Counted from the stretch's first letter, positions 38,425-48,275 are shown. The stretch is DNA of 64,000 bases from Haliscomenobacter sp. (GCF_016718685.1 NZ_JADKCX010000021.1:1-64000), one strand, 5' to 3'. Made by a program: numbers and translations. The notes: a model not told the origin generated them from the sequence alone.

Positions 38425-39471
38425 ATGCAAGACCAAGCAGAACAACGCACTGACATCAATACCCTCGGCGAGTTTGGACTCATCGAACACCTGACCCGCC
38501 AATTTCCGCTGGAAAACAGCTCATCCATCAAAGGGGTAGGCGATGATGCTGCGGTGATCGACAATGCCGGTTTTTTGACCGTAGTCTCTACCGATATGCT
38601 GGTGGAAGGCATCCACTTTGACCTGATGTATTCGCCGCTCAAACACCTGGGATACAAATCCGTGGCAGTCAACGTGTCGGACATCTACGCCATGAATGCA
38701 CAGCCCAAACAAATCACGGTGAGCATCGCGCTGTCCAACCGCTTTTCATTGGAGGCTTTGGATGAATTGTACGAAGGCATTCGGCTGGCGTGCAAGCATT
38801 ATGGGGTTGACTTGGTCGGGGGCGATACCAGTTCTTCCAACCGTGGCCTGATTTTGTCGATTACTGCGATTGGCCAGGGCACTGCAGAAAAAATGGTTTA
38901 CCGCAATACCGCCAAAATTGGTGACCTGATTTGTATCACGGGCGACCTCGGTGCCGCCTACCTCGGCTTGCAGATTCTGGAGCGGGAAAAACAATTGTTC
39001 CTGTCCAACCCCGGCATTCAACCCGATCTGGAAGCCCAGAACTACATCATTGGCCGCCAACTGAAACCCGAAGCGCGCAAGGACATCATCGAGATGTTTG
39101 AAAAAAACCAACTGGTGCCTACTTCGATGATCGACATCTCGGATGGACTGGCTTCAGAGTTGTTTCACATTTGCACCCAGTCGGGTGTAGGAGCATTTTT
39201 GGAGGAATCGGGCATTCCGATTCACCCCGACACTGAATTACAGGCCATCAAATTCGGCCTGGATCCGGCGACCTGTGCGCTCAATGGTGGCGAAGATTAT
39301 GAACTGCTCTTTACCATCAATCCGAAGGATGTGGACAAAATCCGCTTTTTACCGGATATCTACATTGCGGGGGAAATTGTGGAGGCCAAAGATGGCATCA
39401 ATTTGCATACAAAAGGCGGGAATATTCATGCGCTGAAGGCGCAGGGTTGGCGGCATTTTGAGGGAGAGTGA
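38425..39471 (+). CDS. thiL: Thiamine-monophosphate kinase ThiL
   Basis: A 348-residue PurM-like ATP-binding enzyme that makes thiamine diphosphate from thiamine monophosphate. It has the N-terminal GEFGLIEHLT, the VGDDAAVIDN metal site, STDMLVEGIHFDL, LVGGDTSSSN, the ITGDLGAAYLG loop and SDGLASELFH. These are ThiL signatures in the right order. The frame is intact and the length is usual for Bacteroidota. No other thiamine gene is near, so it is probably a lone housekeeping gene. Confidence 0.93.
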   Translation: MQDQAEQRTDINTLGEFGLIEHLTRQFPLENSSSIKGVGDDAAVIDNAGFLTVVSTDMLVEGIHFDLMYSPLKHLGYKSVAVNVSDIYAMNAQPKQITVSIALSNRFSLEALDELYEGIRLACKHYGVDLVGGDTSSSNRGLILSITAIGQGTAEKMVYRNTAKIGDLICITGDLGAAYLGLQILEREKQLFLSNPGIQPDLEAQNYIIGRQLKPEARKDIIEMFEKNQLVPTSMIDISDGLASELFHICTQSGVGAFLEESGIPIHPDTELQAIKFGLDPATCALNGGEDYELLFTINPKDVDKIRFLPDIYIAGEIVEAKDGINLHTKGGNIHALKAQGWRHFEGE

Positions 39472-39577
39472 TAAGTCAGACTTGAGGCATCCCGTTAAAG
39501 CTTTGTGATTGTCCAATGATTTTGCAAGGCTTTTTGAGTTACGTTTTCACCATGGATTGCACAGATGAACACAGAAC

Positions 39578-41836
39578 TTAGACAAAATCTGTCTTCATAA
39601 ACTGTAAGTCATGACCATGTACTGTCACCTTGAAGCCAAAGAAATTATTACTTCCCGGAGGGCAATTTTCCCTCAAAAACTTTGTAAACATCGTCCCCAA
39701 ATGCTTGGAGGTTCCCTCGCCTTCACTGATGCCGTGTGAACGGTTGGGATAAGCCATCATCTGGAACTGTTTGTTGTGTTTGATCAGCTCGTTGATCAAC
39801 AGCTCTGCATTTTGGTAATGCACGTTGTCGTCTCCGGTGCCGTGTACGTAGAGCAATTTACCCTTGAGGTTTTTGGCGTACGTGATCGGCGAACCTTTCA
39901 CAAAATCCTCCATATTTTCTTGTGGCAAACCCATGTAACGTTCCTGGTAAATGTTGTCGTAGCACAACTGATTCGCTACTGCGGCTACGGAGAAGCCCGC
40001 TTTGTAAATTTCAGGATGTTGGAACAGGAGGTTGAGCGTGGCACTGCCGCCGCCGCTCCAGCCCCATACCGCAACCCTGGAAGTATCGATGTATCCCCAC
40101 TTGAAAATTTCTTTGGCGCCCATCGCCTGATCATGGATGTTGACCAGACCAATTTTGCGGTAAATGGATTTGCGCCAGGCTCGGCCTTTGGGAGCAGGAG
40201 TCCCCCGATTGTCTAGCGAGACGTAGACGTAGCCATCATCGGCCATGCTGCCCTGGTACATATTGGCATTCCCGGTGCCCCAGGAATTGTTTACGGTTTG
40301 TCCGGCGGGTTCGGTGTACACGTAAAACACCACCGGGTATTTTTTTTGTGGATCAAAATTAGTGGGTTTGACCACCCAGCCGTCCATGGTTACATTGTCG
40401 GGGGTGGTGACCTGAAAAAACTCCACCTTCGGGCCAACACTTTCCGTTTTCACCGCTTCTGCTTTAGGCTTAAGGGGTTTGCAATCGGGAATAGAGACCC
40501 AGTCGCTTTGCGGACGGGTATTGACATTGGAAAAGCGCTGCTGCGCAAAACGGCCGCTGGGTGAAAACTGATAGCCATATGTGCCCTGCGTATTGGCGGG
40601 TGAGAGGCGTTCCGCTTTGCCGCTGCCATCCAAATTTGTTTTGTAGAGGTATTTTTCGGCGGCGTTGTCCGGGGAGGCAATGAAATACACCACGTTGTTT
40701 TTTTCATCAATCAACCCCGGATCAATCACATCGTAATTGCCTGCGGTGATCAGTTTTTCCTGTTTGCCATCGCGGCTGATGCGGTAGTAGTGGCGCCAGC
40801 CATCCTTTTCGGTCAACCACAAGAATTCCTTCCCGCCGTTGATCCAATCCCAATCCTGATTGGGATCAAGTTGTACATCCACCCAAGCTTCATCTTTTTC
40901 TTCCAAAATAACCTTGGCCGTTCCATTGGTGATGTTGCACAGGAAAATTTTGCTCACCTGTTGTTTGCGGTCCAGTTGTTGCAGGACGATTTCGGTAGCA
41001 TTCGCCGCCCAGCTCATGCGGGGGATGTAATGCTGCCGATTGTCGCCGGGCACGTTCATCCAGCGGGTAGCGCCCCCTTTGACGGGTACAATGCCAACGC
41101 GACAAGCTGAAGGCGTCTCGCCAACTTTGGGGTATTCTACGGGAATGGTGTACGAATAAATAGAATCGGTGGTATTCATCATCAGGAAGTACTTCACCGC
41201 AGTGGCGTCGATTTGCCAGTAGGCAATGTTGTTGCCATCAGGGCTCCAGCGAAAGCCATCGCGACAGAAAAATTCTTCTTCATAGGCCCAATCAAAGGTG
41301 CCATTGATGATTTTGTCGGTACCGTCCTTGGTCAATTGGGTGGTTTTGTTGTCCGCCAGATTTTCCACATAAAGGTTGTGTTTACTGACATAGGCCACTT
41401 TGCTGCCATCGGGCGAAAATTTGGCGAACATCAGCGAAGAAACTGGAAGGTTTGCCCCCAATTGTTTGAGTGTTTTTTTATCCAGGTCCAATACCCAGTA
41501 ATCACCCCGGGTATCCATCCGCCAAACCCGGACGGAATTGGTATAAATCAATGCTTTGCGGTTGTCTTTCGAAAGTTGGAAAGAGCGCACCCGCAAGGCC
41601 TGGGTTTTTCCCGCAGGCGTAAGCATCGCCGCGTCGGCAATGACACTCCGGGTCTGTTCGGGTAGGGTGTATTGTACAATCTCGCTTTTTTCGCTGGTCC
41701 AATAGGCATTGCCATCCTTGGTCCATTGATTTCCGCCCCCTTGGGCAGATAAGTTGGTGTGGACTAAAGCCAGCAGCACCACAATGATACACACGCGCTG
41801 ATATACAGCAGAAATGAGTAGGGTAAACTTATTCAT
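39578..41836 (-). CDS. Prolyl oligopeptidase family (DPP-IV-like, S9B) peptidase
   Basis: The start at ATG 41836 gives a signal peptide ending TNLSA|QGGG. The 752-residue protein has a DPPIV_N beta-propeller, then the S9 catalytic domain. The nucleophile is in VWGWSGGGSATL, the aspartate in HGTGDDNVHYQ and the histidine in PNRSHGISEG. Such enzymes release Xaa-Pro dipeptides in the periplasm. The last 24 residues after CPPG do not look like the family. One extra G near 39655 would restore PPGK followed by TAATAA, so the annotated tail may be an indel artefact. Confidence 0.9.
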   Translation of the reverse strand: MNKFTLLISAVYQRVCIIVVLLALVHTNLSAQGGGNQWTKDGNAYWTSEKSEIVQYTLPEQTRSVIADAAMLTPAGKTQALRVRSFQLSKDNRKALIYTNSVRVWRMDTRGDYWVLDLDKKTLKQLGANLPVSSLMFAKFSPDGSKVAYVSKHNLYVENLADNKTTQLTKDGTDKIINGTFDWAYEEEFFCRDGFRWSPDGNNIAYWQIDATAVKYFLMMNTTDSIYSYTIPVEYPKVGETPSACRVGIVPVKGGATRWMNVPGDNRQHYIPRMSWAANATEIVLQQLDRKQQVSKIFLCNITNGTAKVILEEKDEAWVDVQLDPNQDWDWINGGKEFLWLTEKDGWRHYYRISRDGKQEKLITAGNYDVIDPGLIDEKNNVVYFIASPDNAAEKYLYKTNLDGSGKAERLSPANTQGTYGYQFSPSGRFAQQRFSNVNTRPQSDWVSIPDCKPLKPKAEAVKTESVGPKVEFFQVTTPDNVTMDGWVVKPTNFDPQKKYPVVFYVYTEPAGQTVNNSWGTGNANMYQGSMADDGYVYVSLDNRGTPAPKGRAWRKSIYRKIGLVNIHDQAMGAKEIFKWGYIDTSRVAVWGWSGGGSATLNLLFQHPEIYKAGFSVAAVANQLCYDNIYQERYMGLPQENMEDFVKGSPITYAKNLKGKLLYVHGTGDDNVHYQNAELLINELIKHNKQFQMMAYPNRSHGISEGEGTSKHLGTMFTKFLRENCPPGSNNFFGFKVTVHGHDLQFMKTDFV

Positions 41837-41960
41837 ATGCCTGACAATTTTGGGAAAGTTAAGAGAAATAATAAGCAATAAGCGCGCTGGAAACCAAAAA
41901 CTGCCGTGTGCAGGGAATTGGTCGACGAAGGAAGGATTGGCGTTGGAAGCCGGAGGCATA

Positions 41961-41989
41961 AAAAAAGAGCATCCTCCAAGAGGATGCTC
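41961..41989 (-). terminator. Intrinsic terminator in the 5' leader of the S9 peptidase
   Basis: GAGCATCCTC (41967-41976) and GAGGATGCTC (41980-41989) form a perfect 10-bp stem with a 3-base loop. On the minus strand it is followed by six T (A-run 41961-41966). It lies 125 bases before the S9 start codon and downstream of no minus-strand gene. It could be an attenuator, or the end of a short transcript started near 42150. Confidence 0.75.
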
Positions 41990-42237
41990 CAAGATTCCCT
42001 AAAATCACCCGAATTATTAATCAATAATAGCGATTAACTGTCACAAATAAACAGGTTTTGAACAGGGTATTCGATGACATTTATCATGAATCCCTTTTGA
42101 TTTTCATCATGCACGAAATAATGCTGCAATTTTTTTATTTCAATTCCTGAAAGTCACCCCTTTACTTTGATTTTGCTCATTGTCTTCCGATCAGGTTTTT
42201 GGCTTTTTTGCAACAAGTTCAACTTCAACTTACGATC

Positions 42238-43089
42238 ATGAGCCAAATAAAAAAGATACTGTTCCCGACCGATTTTTCGCCAACTGCGCAAAATGCTTTC
42301 AAACACTGTTTGATTCTGGCCGACTACTACGAGGCGAAGGTCGAAGTTGTCCACGTGGTTTTTCCTGAATATGCCGCGCTGGACATGCCTGTGGTATCCA
42401 TGACTACAACCCGCGAAAAAGCTGAAGCAGCCCTGACTGTTCTTGGTTCTTTTGTAGAATTGGGGATGACCCAAACCCAGGAATTTTACACGTTTAAAAA
42501 TTCACCCAGCGTTGAGCAAATGGTGGAAATTGGGGTTCCCATTGGCACCATCTTAAAACTGGCCGATGAAAAGCACATCGACTTAATCATGCTCGGCACC
42601 AAAGGCGAACACAATACCCTGGAAAGAGCCTTTGGCAGTGTAAGCACCGGGGTGCTCGAACACGCCCTTTGTCCGGTGATGGTCATACCTGAGTTTGCCC
42701 ACTGGAAACCTACCCATATCGTAGCTTATGCCAGCGATTTATCGGAATCTGATCCCTACCATTTTTGGAAAGCAGCAGATATCTTGACGCCCTTTCATCC
42801 GCTGGTGCATGTGGTGAACATCCACAAAGGGGAAGCCCACGATGAAGTAGCCATTGATGAGTTGAAAAAGATTTTCAGCAGCAATACCCCCGCCGTACAA
42901 ATTTCTTTTCACCAGGAAAAACACGATTCCATTACCGCAGGCATAGAAACCTTTGTAGACAATTATGGCGTAGATTTATTGATGATGTATTCCCCGCATC
43001 GTTCCTGGATTGAACGTTTGTTTCACCACAGTCAAACCCGCGATCTGGCTTTTACCACTCGGATTCCCATGCTGGTGATTAAGCGTTGA
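42238..43089 (+). CDS. Tandem universal stress protein (UspA family)
   Basis: The start is ATG 42238 (MSQIKKILFPTDFS). 283 residues with two Usp domains. The first has the full ATP-binding motif G-2x-G-9x-G(S): GTKGEHNTLERAFGS at about residues 120-134, followed by LEHALCPVMVIPE. The second (from HIVAYASDLSESD) is more diverged and lacks that motif. Tandem Usps in Bacteroidota respond to starvation or redox stress. The first domain probably binds ATP and the second not. Confidence 0.9.
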   Translation: MSQIKKILFPTDFSPTAQNAFKHCLILADYYEAKVEVVHVVFPEYAALDMPVVSMTTTREKAEAALTVLGSFVELGMTQTQEFYTFKNSPSVEQMVEIGVPIGTILKLADEKHIDLIMLGTKGEHNTLERAFGSVSTGVLEHALCPVMVIPEFAHWKPTHIVAYASDLSESDPYHFWKAADILTPFHPLVHVVNIHKGEAHDEVAIDELKKIFSSNTPAVQISFHQEKHDSITAGIETFVDNYGVDLLMMYSPHRSWIERLFHHSQTRDLAFTTRIPMLVIKR

Positions 43090-43158
43090 GGGAGCTTGAG
43101 AAGTTGAGTTTTAAGTTCGGCGAGCGACATGCACTACTTAATCAACTTTCAACTTTAA
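43086..43158. repeat. Word hairpin (GTTGAG type), weak
   Basis: GTTGAG/CTTGAG/GTTGAG words on the left face ATCAACTTTCAACTT on the right. Pairing is shorter and less regular than at other loci, perhaps 12-15 bp. It lies between the Usp stop and the HDAC-like start. Confidence 0.5.
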
Positions 43159-43174
43159 ATCCTATTTTTAAGCC

Positions 43175-44137
43175 ATGAAACTATTGTACAACAGCGTTTG
43201 CCAACGCCACGATACGGGAATGCATCCAGAAAACAAGAAGCGGCTGGAGGTGTTTTCCGACATTCCGGAAACCGTTTTTTTAGATGGGGAACCCTATCTG
43301 GAGTTGATTCACGATCCAAAATACATCCAACAAGTTCGTGAAACCTCACACCTGGGTGGGCATTTGGACGAAGACACCGTCGTTTCGGAAGGAAGTTTTA
43401 TGGCTGCCTGTCACGCCGTAGGCGCTACCATCCAGGCCATGCACAACCAGGATTTTGCGCTGGTGCGGCCACCGGGCCACCATGCATATCGCGATCGGGC
43501 CAGTGGTTTTTGCCTGTTCAACAATGTGGCCATCGCCGCCCAACTGGCGGTGAATGAAGGAAAAAAAGTACTCATTTTTGATTTTGATGGCCATTTGGGT
43601 GATGGCACGTCGGATATATTTTATGGCTCCAATCAGGTCATGTACTGGTCTATGCACCAATATCCAGCGTTTCCTGGACACGGTTTTGTCAATGAACTGG
43701 GTGCAGGTGAAGGCTTGGGTTACACCCTCAACATGCCCTTGCCTCCCGGCAGTGCCGACGATATTTTTTTGGATGCAGTAGGGCATTTTTTGCCCATCGC
43801 CGAGCAGTTCCAACCCGATGTGGTGGCAGTTTCCGCTGGTTTTGACGCACACCAATACGACTTGTTGCTGGATTTAAAAGTAAGCACCAATACGTACTAC
43901 CGCATTGGCCAGTTGCTCAGCGAAAATTTTGCCCATGTTTTTGCTGTATTGGAAGGGGGGTACAACATCCCTGAACTGCAAAAATGTGTTTATGCTTTTG
44001 AAGCGGGCATCAACGGCCTGAATCTGCCTCCTCCTTGTGAAGAAGTGCGTACAACCTCCGGTATGCGCGTGTGGGAAACGTACGAAATGTACTTGCACGG
44101 CGCATTGGGGAAATTGAAAAGCAATTGGAGAATTTAA
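43175..44137 (+). CDS. Histone-deacetylase-family (acetylpolyamine/acetoin-type) hydrolase
   Basis: 320 residues of arginase-deacetylase fold. Catalytic parts are complete: the His-His dyad RPPGHHAY, zinc ligands in FDFDGHLGDGT (Asp and His) and SAGFDAH (Asp), and the tyrosine in LEGGYN. The HDAC8 second histidine of HHGDG is Leu here, which is not a metal ligand. In bacteria the substrates are acetylpolyamines, acetoin-pathway proteins or other acetylated molecules. Bacteroidota lack histones, so the name is structural. It stands between two hairpin repeats. Confidence 0.88.
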   Translation: MKLLYNSVCQRHDTGMHPENKKRLEVFSDIPETVFLDGEPYLELIHDPKYIQQVRETSHLGGHLDEDTVVSEGSFMAACHAVGATIQAMHNQDFALVRPPGHHAYRDRASGFCLFNNVAIAAQLAVNEGKKVLIFDFDGHLGDGTSDIFYGSNQVMYWSMHQYPAFPGHGFVNELGAGEGLGYTLNMPLPPGSADDIFLDAVGHFLPIAEQFQPDVVAVSAGFDAHQYDLLLDLKVSTNTYYRIGQLLSENFAHVFAVLEGGYNIPELQKCVYAFEAGINGLNLPPPCEEVRTTSGMRVWETYEMYLHGALGKLKSNWRI

Positions 44138-44138
44138 C

Positions 44139-44252
44139 AGGGTTCGGGGTTTTCGTCGTTCGAGGTTCTGGGAGCAATGCTCGCCACGACCCCGAACCCT
44201 GAACCCGAAACCCTGAACCCCCGAACCCAAACTCAAACCCTAAAACCCTCGA
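44139..44252. repeat. Word-iterated long hairpin (GGTTCGGG type)
   Basis: The left arm has GGTTCGGGG, CGTTCGAGG and GGTTCTGGG. The right arm has CCCCGAACCC, GAACCCGAAACCC and CCCCCGAACCC, with extra direct copies running to the mnmE start. It fills the 118-base gap between the HDAC-like gene and mnmE. Confidence 0.75.
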
Positions 44253-44255
44253 ACC

Positions 44256-45631
44256 ATGCCCACTGATACCATCGTTGCCCTCGCTACCCCGCCCGGAATT
44301 GGGGCCATTGGCGTCATCCGTTTGTCTGGGCCACAAGCCATCCAGATTGTTGATGCAGTTTTTTATGGAAAAAAACTCGACAAACAAGCCAGCCATACCA
44401 TCCATTTTGGCACCATTCGGGATGAGCAAGATCACATTTTGGACGAAGTCCTGGCTTCACTTTTTGTGGAACCCCGCTCATATACTGGAGAAAATGTAGT
44501 AGAAATCTCCTGCCACGGCTCCAATTACATCATCCAGGAGTTGATTCGATTGTTCATTCGGAAGGGTGCCCGTTTGGCGCAGCCGGGGGAATTCACCTTG
44601 CGGGCCTTCCTCAACGGGCAGATGGACCTCTCGCAAGCCGAGGCGGTGGCCGATCTCATTGCGTCGAGTTCCGAAGCTGCGCAACAAGTGGCCATCAAAC
44701 AACTGCGGGGCGGGATTTCGAGCGAGATCAAAAAACTGCGCCAAGAGCTGATCGATTTTGCCAGTTTGATTGAATTGGAACTGGACTTTGGCGAGGAAGA
44801 CGTGGAGTTTGCCAACCGTGATCAATTGCGGAATCTGGTGGAAAAACTGATCCGCCTGATGCACAAATTGCTCGATTCCTTCCAATTGGGCAACGCCATC
44901 AAAGAAGGGGTGAATACCGTAATTGCCGGGCGGCCCAACGCCGGGAAGTCAACGTTACTCAACGCTCTGCTCAATGAAGAGCGCGCCATTGTCAGCGAAA
45001 TTGCGGGCACGACGCGGGACACCATCGAGGAGTCGCTCAACATTCAGGGCATCCAGTTTCGGATCATCGACACAGCGGGCATCCGCGAGGCCTCGGATAC
45101 CATTGAGGCGATCGGAATCAAAAAACCCTGGAAAAAGTGCGGCAATCCGCCGTACTCCTCTATATTTTTGACGTGATCAAGACCCAACCTGCCCAGTTGG
45201 AAGCCGACCTCGCCCAACTGCTGCATCCCAATACCCAACTCCTGGTGGTGGCCAACAAAATGGACCTCAACCCCTACACCGAATACAAGCATTACGCCAA
45301 CCCCCACTTCACGGCCGAGCAATGGATTCCCATCTCGGCAGCCAATGAAATGAACATCGAATACCTCAAAGAACGCCTCTACCAAACCGTAGTAAGCAAC
45401 GAAGTGAGCATGGACGCCGCCATTGTGAGCAACGTCCGGCATTACGAGGCCTTGCAAAAGGCCAAAGAAAGCCTGGAAGCCGTCATTCAAGGCTTGGGCA
45501 GCGCGGTGACCACCGATTTTATCGCCATGGACATCCGGCATTCCCTGGCCTATTTGGGTGAAATTACCGGGGAGATTTCGACGGAAGATTTGCTGGACAA
45601 TATTTTTTCGAGGTTCTGTATCGGAAAATAA
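44256..45631 (+). CDS. mnmE: tRNA modification GTPase MnmE (TrmE), one frameshift
   Basis: MnmE with MnmG makes the cmnm5 group on U34 of tRNAs. The N-terminal domain starts [19 protein letters not shown]. The G domain has the P-loop GRPNAGKST, the G3 motif DTAGIR and the G4 motif NKMD. The C-terminus is the invariant FCIGK. The first frame ends early at 45176 because a run of six A at 45120-45125 needs one more A; the second frame then continues [17 protein letters not shown]. Joined length is about 458 residues, which is normal. The gene is nearly universal, so an assembly indel is the likely cause. Confidence 0.93.
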
Positions 45632-45769
45632 GCTCATCGACATAATTACTTTTTTCGAATTCCAAAAAATATTATGTTTTAATCTTGAAACCTGTGGTAC
45701 CACTTCTCCGTATAAGCCATTTATACCGTGCGTATTAAGTGCACAACTTATTTACACCTGGATCATACT

Positions 45770-46696
45770 ATGGAGAACACCACCATCAAAAGCGGCTACG
45801 CCTTTCCGGCGCAACTGCCTACCTACAGCCCTCAGCACTGGTTTACCTTTTTGTTTCGCTTCAACCAGACCGACACCATTCGCAAGCTTTATCCGATGAT
45901 CATTTTGATCTGTATTTATTCGGGTTTGGTGGCTTATTTGGAGATGGAGGTTTGGCAACTCACCGAAAAGAGCTACGTGCGCAACATTTCGGTGATGCAT
46001 TCCCTGTTGGGTTTTGTCATTTCCTTTTTGCTGGTTTTTCGCACCAACACGGCCTATGAACGTTGGTGGGACGGACGCCGATTGTGGAGCCAGCAAGTGC
46101 AACACAGCCGCAACCTCGCCATTAAGCTGGCGGCTATGCTGCCGGACGATGCCAAAGAACGCGGGTATTTCCGGATTTTGATTCCCGCCTATGCCAGTGC
46201 TTTGTTGCGACACCTCAACAAAAGAGTGCCAGATCAAGGCAATGAAATGGATGCCTTGCCAGGTGATTTACAAGTTCAACTGGATTATGAAAAACACATC
46301 CCCAACCAATACGTTGGTTTGATGCACCAATATTTGCAAAACATGTTTCGCGAGGGGCGATTGCAGTGGGGTCAAGTACTGTTCGTCAACCCCGAATTGC
46401 AGGCATTTACCGAAATATGCGCCAGTTGTGAGCGCATCCGCTACACGCCCATCCCGCGCTCGTACAGCAGTTTTCTCAAAAAATTCATTTTTATTTACAT
46501 CATGACCCTGCCCTTTGGGTACGTGTTCAATCTGGGTTATTTCATCATTCCCATCGTGGCTTTTGTGTTTTATGTACTGGCCAGTTTGGAGCTGATTGCC
46601 GAAGAAATTGAAGATCCTTTTGGCGGGGATGACAATGATTTGCCCCTCCTGCGGATTGTGCAGGGCATCAAAAGCCAGGTGGAAGAGGTATTGTAG
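45770..46696 (+). CDS. Bestrophin family (UPF0187) ion channel
   Basis: The start chosen is ATG 45770 (MENTTIKSG). 308 residues with four hydrophobic helices. The signature FRTNTAYERWWDGRRLW after helix 2 is diagnostic of bacterial bestrophins, and PFGYVFNLGYFIIPIVAFVFYVL forms a late membrane pair. A cytoplasmic acidic tail EEIEDPFGGDDNDLP follows, the family's conserved IEDPFG motif. Bacterial bestrophins are homopentameric channels selective for sodium or chloride. The physiological role here is unknown. Confidence 0.92.
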   Translation: MENTTIKSGYAFPAQLPTYSPQHWFTFLFRFNQTDTIRKLYPMIILICIYSGLVAYLEMEVWQLTEKSYVRNISVMHSLLGFVISFLLVFRTNTAYERWWDGRRLWSQQVQHSRNLAIKLAAMLPDDAKERGYFRILIPAYASALLRHLNKRVPDQGNEMDALPGDLQVQLDYEKHIPNQYVGLMHQYLQNMFREGRLQWGQVLFVNPELQAFTEICASCERIRYTPIPRSYSSFLKKFIFIYIMTLPFGYVFNLGYFIIPIVAFVFYVLASLELIAEEIEDPFGGDDNDLPLLRIVQGIKSQVEEVL

Positions 46697-46700
46697 CTTT

Positions 46701-46816
46701 AGTTGAAGGATTTAAGGGTTGAAAAGTTTGGGCGCTACAAGGCATTACAGTGGTAATGGAAATTGTGCATTATCTAACATTTCCAACTTTTCGGCGCAGC
46801 AACTTTTCAACTTTTA
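46701..46816. repeat. Word hairpin (GTTGAAAAG type), interrupted
   Basis: The left half has AGTTGAAGGA, GGGTTGAAAAGTTTG and GGCGC. The right half has CCAACTTTTC, GGCGC and CAACTTTTCAAC. Two blocks can pair with an internal bulge. It lies in the bestrophin-aminopeptidase gap. Confidence 0.6.
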
Positions 46817-46856
46817 CCAATATCTTTTATAACTTAAGGCCCAAAGGAGAGCGACC

Positions 46857-48158
46857 ATGAAATACGATCCGATCAATCCGGAATTTTTTACCACCAACCG
46901 CAAGCGCTTCATGCGCAAAATGCAGCCCGATTCACTGGCAATTTTTTACGCCAATGACTTGATGCCCCGCAGTGGTGATACCTTTTTTCCTTTCCGACAG
47001 AATTCGGGTTTGTTTTACCTCAGTGGCTTGGATCAGGAAGAGACCATCGTGGTGTTGTTCCCGGATTGCATCAAGGAAGGATTTCAAGAATTGGCTTTTG
47101 TCAAACGCACCAGTGACTACATCGCCATTTGGGAGGGTGAAAAATACAGCAAAGAGCAAGCTCGAGCGGTATCGGGCATCCAAAAAATTTATTGGCTGGA
47201 TGAAATGCCCGCCATTTTGCACGAACTCATTTTGCTCGCCAAACGGGTCTACATCAATACCGAAGAACACGATCGTTTCATCCCCGAGTTGCCTACCCGC
47301 AACATGCGCATGGCTCGCGAACTCATGGAGCGTTACCCCGGGCACAAATACCACCGCTCGCAACCCATCCTCAAAAAACTGATGATGAACAAGCAGCCAG
47401 TGGAAGTGGAACTCATCCAGCAGGCCATTGGCATCACCGGAAAAGCCTTCCGCCGGGTGCTCGAATTTGTACGCCCAGGCGTAATGGAATACGAAATAGA
47501 AGCAGAAATTGCCCATGAGTTTTTGCGCAACCGCGCCAGTGGCCATTCCTACGATCCCATCATTGCTTCCGGTTCCAATAGTTGTGTGTTGCATTATACC
47601 CGCAACAACCAACAGTGTAAGGCTGGCGATATGTTGTTGATGGATTTTGGAGCTGAATATGCCCACTATGCTTCCGACCTGACGCGAACCATTCCGGTCA
47701 GTGGTCAATTTACGACCCGCCAACGCAGTGTATACGAGTCCGTCTTGCGCATCATGCGCGATGCTCAGCAGTTGTTGGTACCCGGCACCACCCTGGAAGA
47801 ATACAGCAAAGAAGTGGTGAAAATGATGGAGAGCGCACTGATTGACCTGAAATTGCTAACCCGCAAGGACATCGATCAGCAAAACCCGGAATTACCGCTC
47901 TACAAACAATACTTCATGCACGGCACTTCCCACCATTTGGGGATGGACGTTCACGATCTGGCCGATCGCTACGTGCCCATTCAGGAGGGCATGGTCTTCA
48001 CTTGTGAGCCGGGCATTTACATCCGCAATGAAAACCTTGGCATCCGCATTGAAAATGACATTTTGGTCACCGAGAATGGCCCCGTGGATTTGATGGCCAG
48101 CATCCCCGTTGAAGCGGAGGAAATAGAAGAATTGATGTCGGTGATGATTTCGGAGTAA
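46857..48158 (+). CDS. Xaa-Pro aminopeptidase (aminopeptidase P, M24B)
   Basis: 433 residues: an AMP_N domain (DSLAIFYANDLMPRSGDTFFPFRQNSGLFYL, in parts) then the pita-bread catalytic fold. The dinuclear metal ligands are visible: Asp and Asp in LLMDFGAEYAHYASDLTRT, His in MHGTSHHLGMDVHD, Glu in FTCEPGIYI, and Glu in IRIENDILVTENG. The enzyme removes the N-terminal residue before proline. No signal peptide, so it is cytoplasmic. The start at 46857 follows a purine-rich AGGAG sequence. Confidence 0.93.
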   Translation: MKYDPINPEFFTTNRKRFMRKMQPDSLAIFYANDLMPRSGDTFFPFRQNSGLFYLSGLDQEETIVVLFPDCIKEGFQELAFVKRTSDYIAIWEGEKYSKEQARAVSGIQKIYWLDEMPAILHELILLAKRVYINTEEHDRFIPELPTRNMRMARELMERYPGHKYHRSQPILKKLMMNKQPVEVELIQQAIGITGKAFRRVLEFVRPGVMEYEIEAEIAHEFLRNRASGHSYDPIIASGSNSCVLHYTRNNQQCKAGDMLLMDFGAEYAHYASDLTRTIPVSGQFTTRQRSVYESVLRIMRDAQQLLVPGTTLEEYSKEVVKMMESALIDLKLLTRKDIDQQNPELPLYKQYFMHGTSHHLGMDVHDLADRYVPIQEGMVFTCEPGIYIRNENLGIRIENDILVTENGPVDLMASIPVEAEEIEELMSVMISE

Positions 48159-48170
48159 GTATGTTTTCAC

Positions 48171-48238
48171 CACAGATGGCCACAGATTAACACAGATTTT
48201 TTCTCATTTAAATCTGTGCAAATCTGTGGCCATCTGTG
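48171..48238. repeat. Word-iterated hairpin (CACAGAT type), convergent junction
   Basis: Left arm 48171-48198 carries three CACAGAT words. Right arm 48211-48238 is the reverse complement with 26 of 28 matches and a 12-base loop. A half copy of the same word set (CACAGATGAACACAGA) lies near 39559-39574 beside the S9 peptidase stop. It sits between the convergent aminopeptidase and T9SS-protein genes. Confidence 0.85.
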
Positions 48239-48275
48239 ACAATCACTAGTGAAAAAAGCCACTGTAGGCTGATAT

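Noticed and set aside
46932..47723. A 263-codon open frame antisense to the aminopeptidase P gene
   Set aside because: It lies wholly inside a well-conserved gene on the other strand, its translation resembles no family, and Bacteroidota codon bias often opens such shadow frames.
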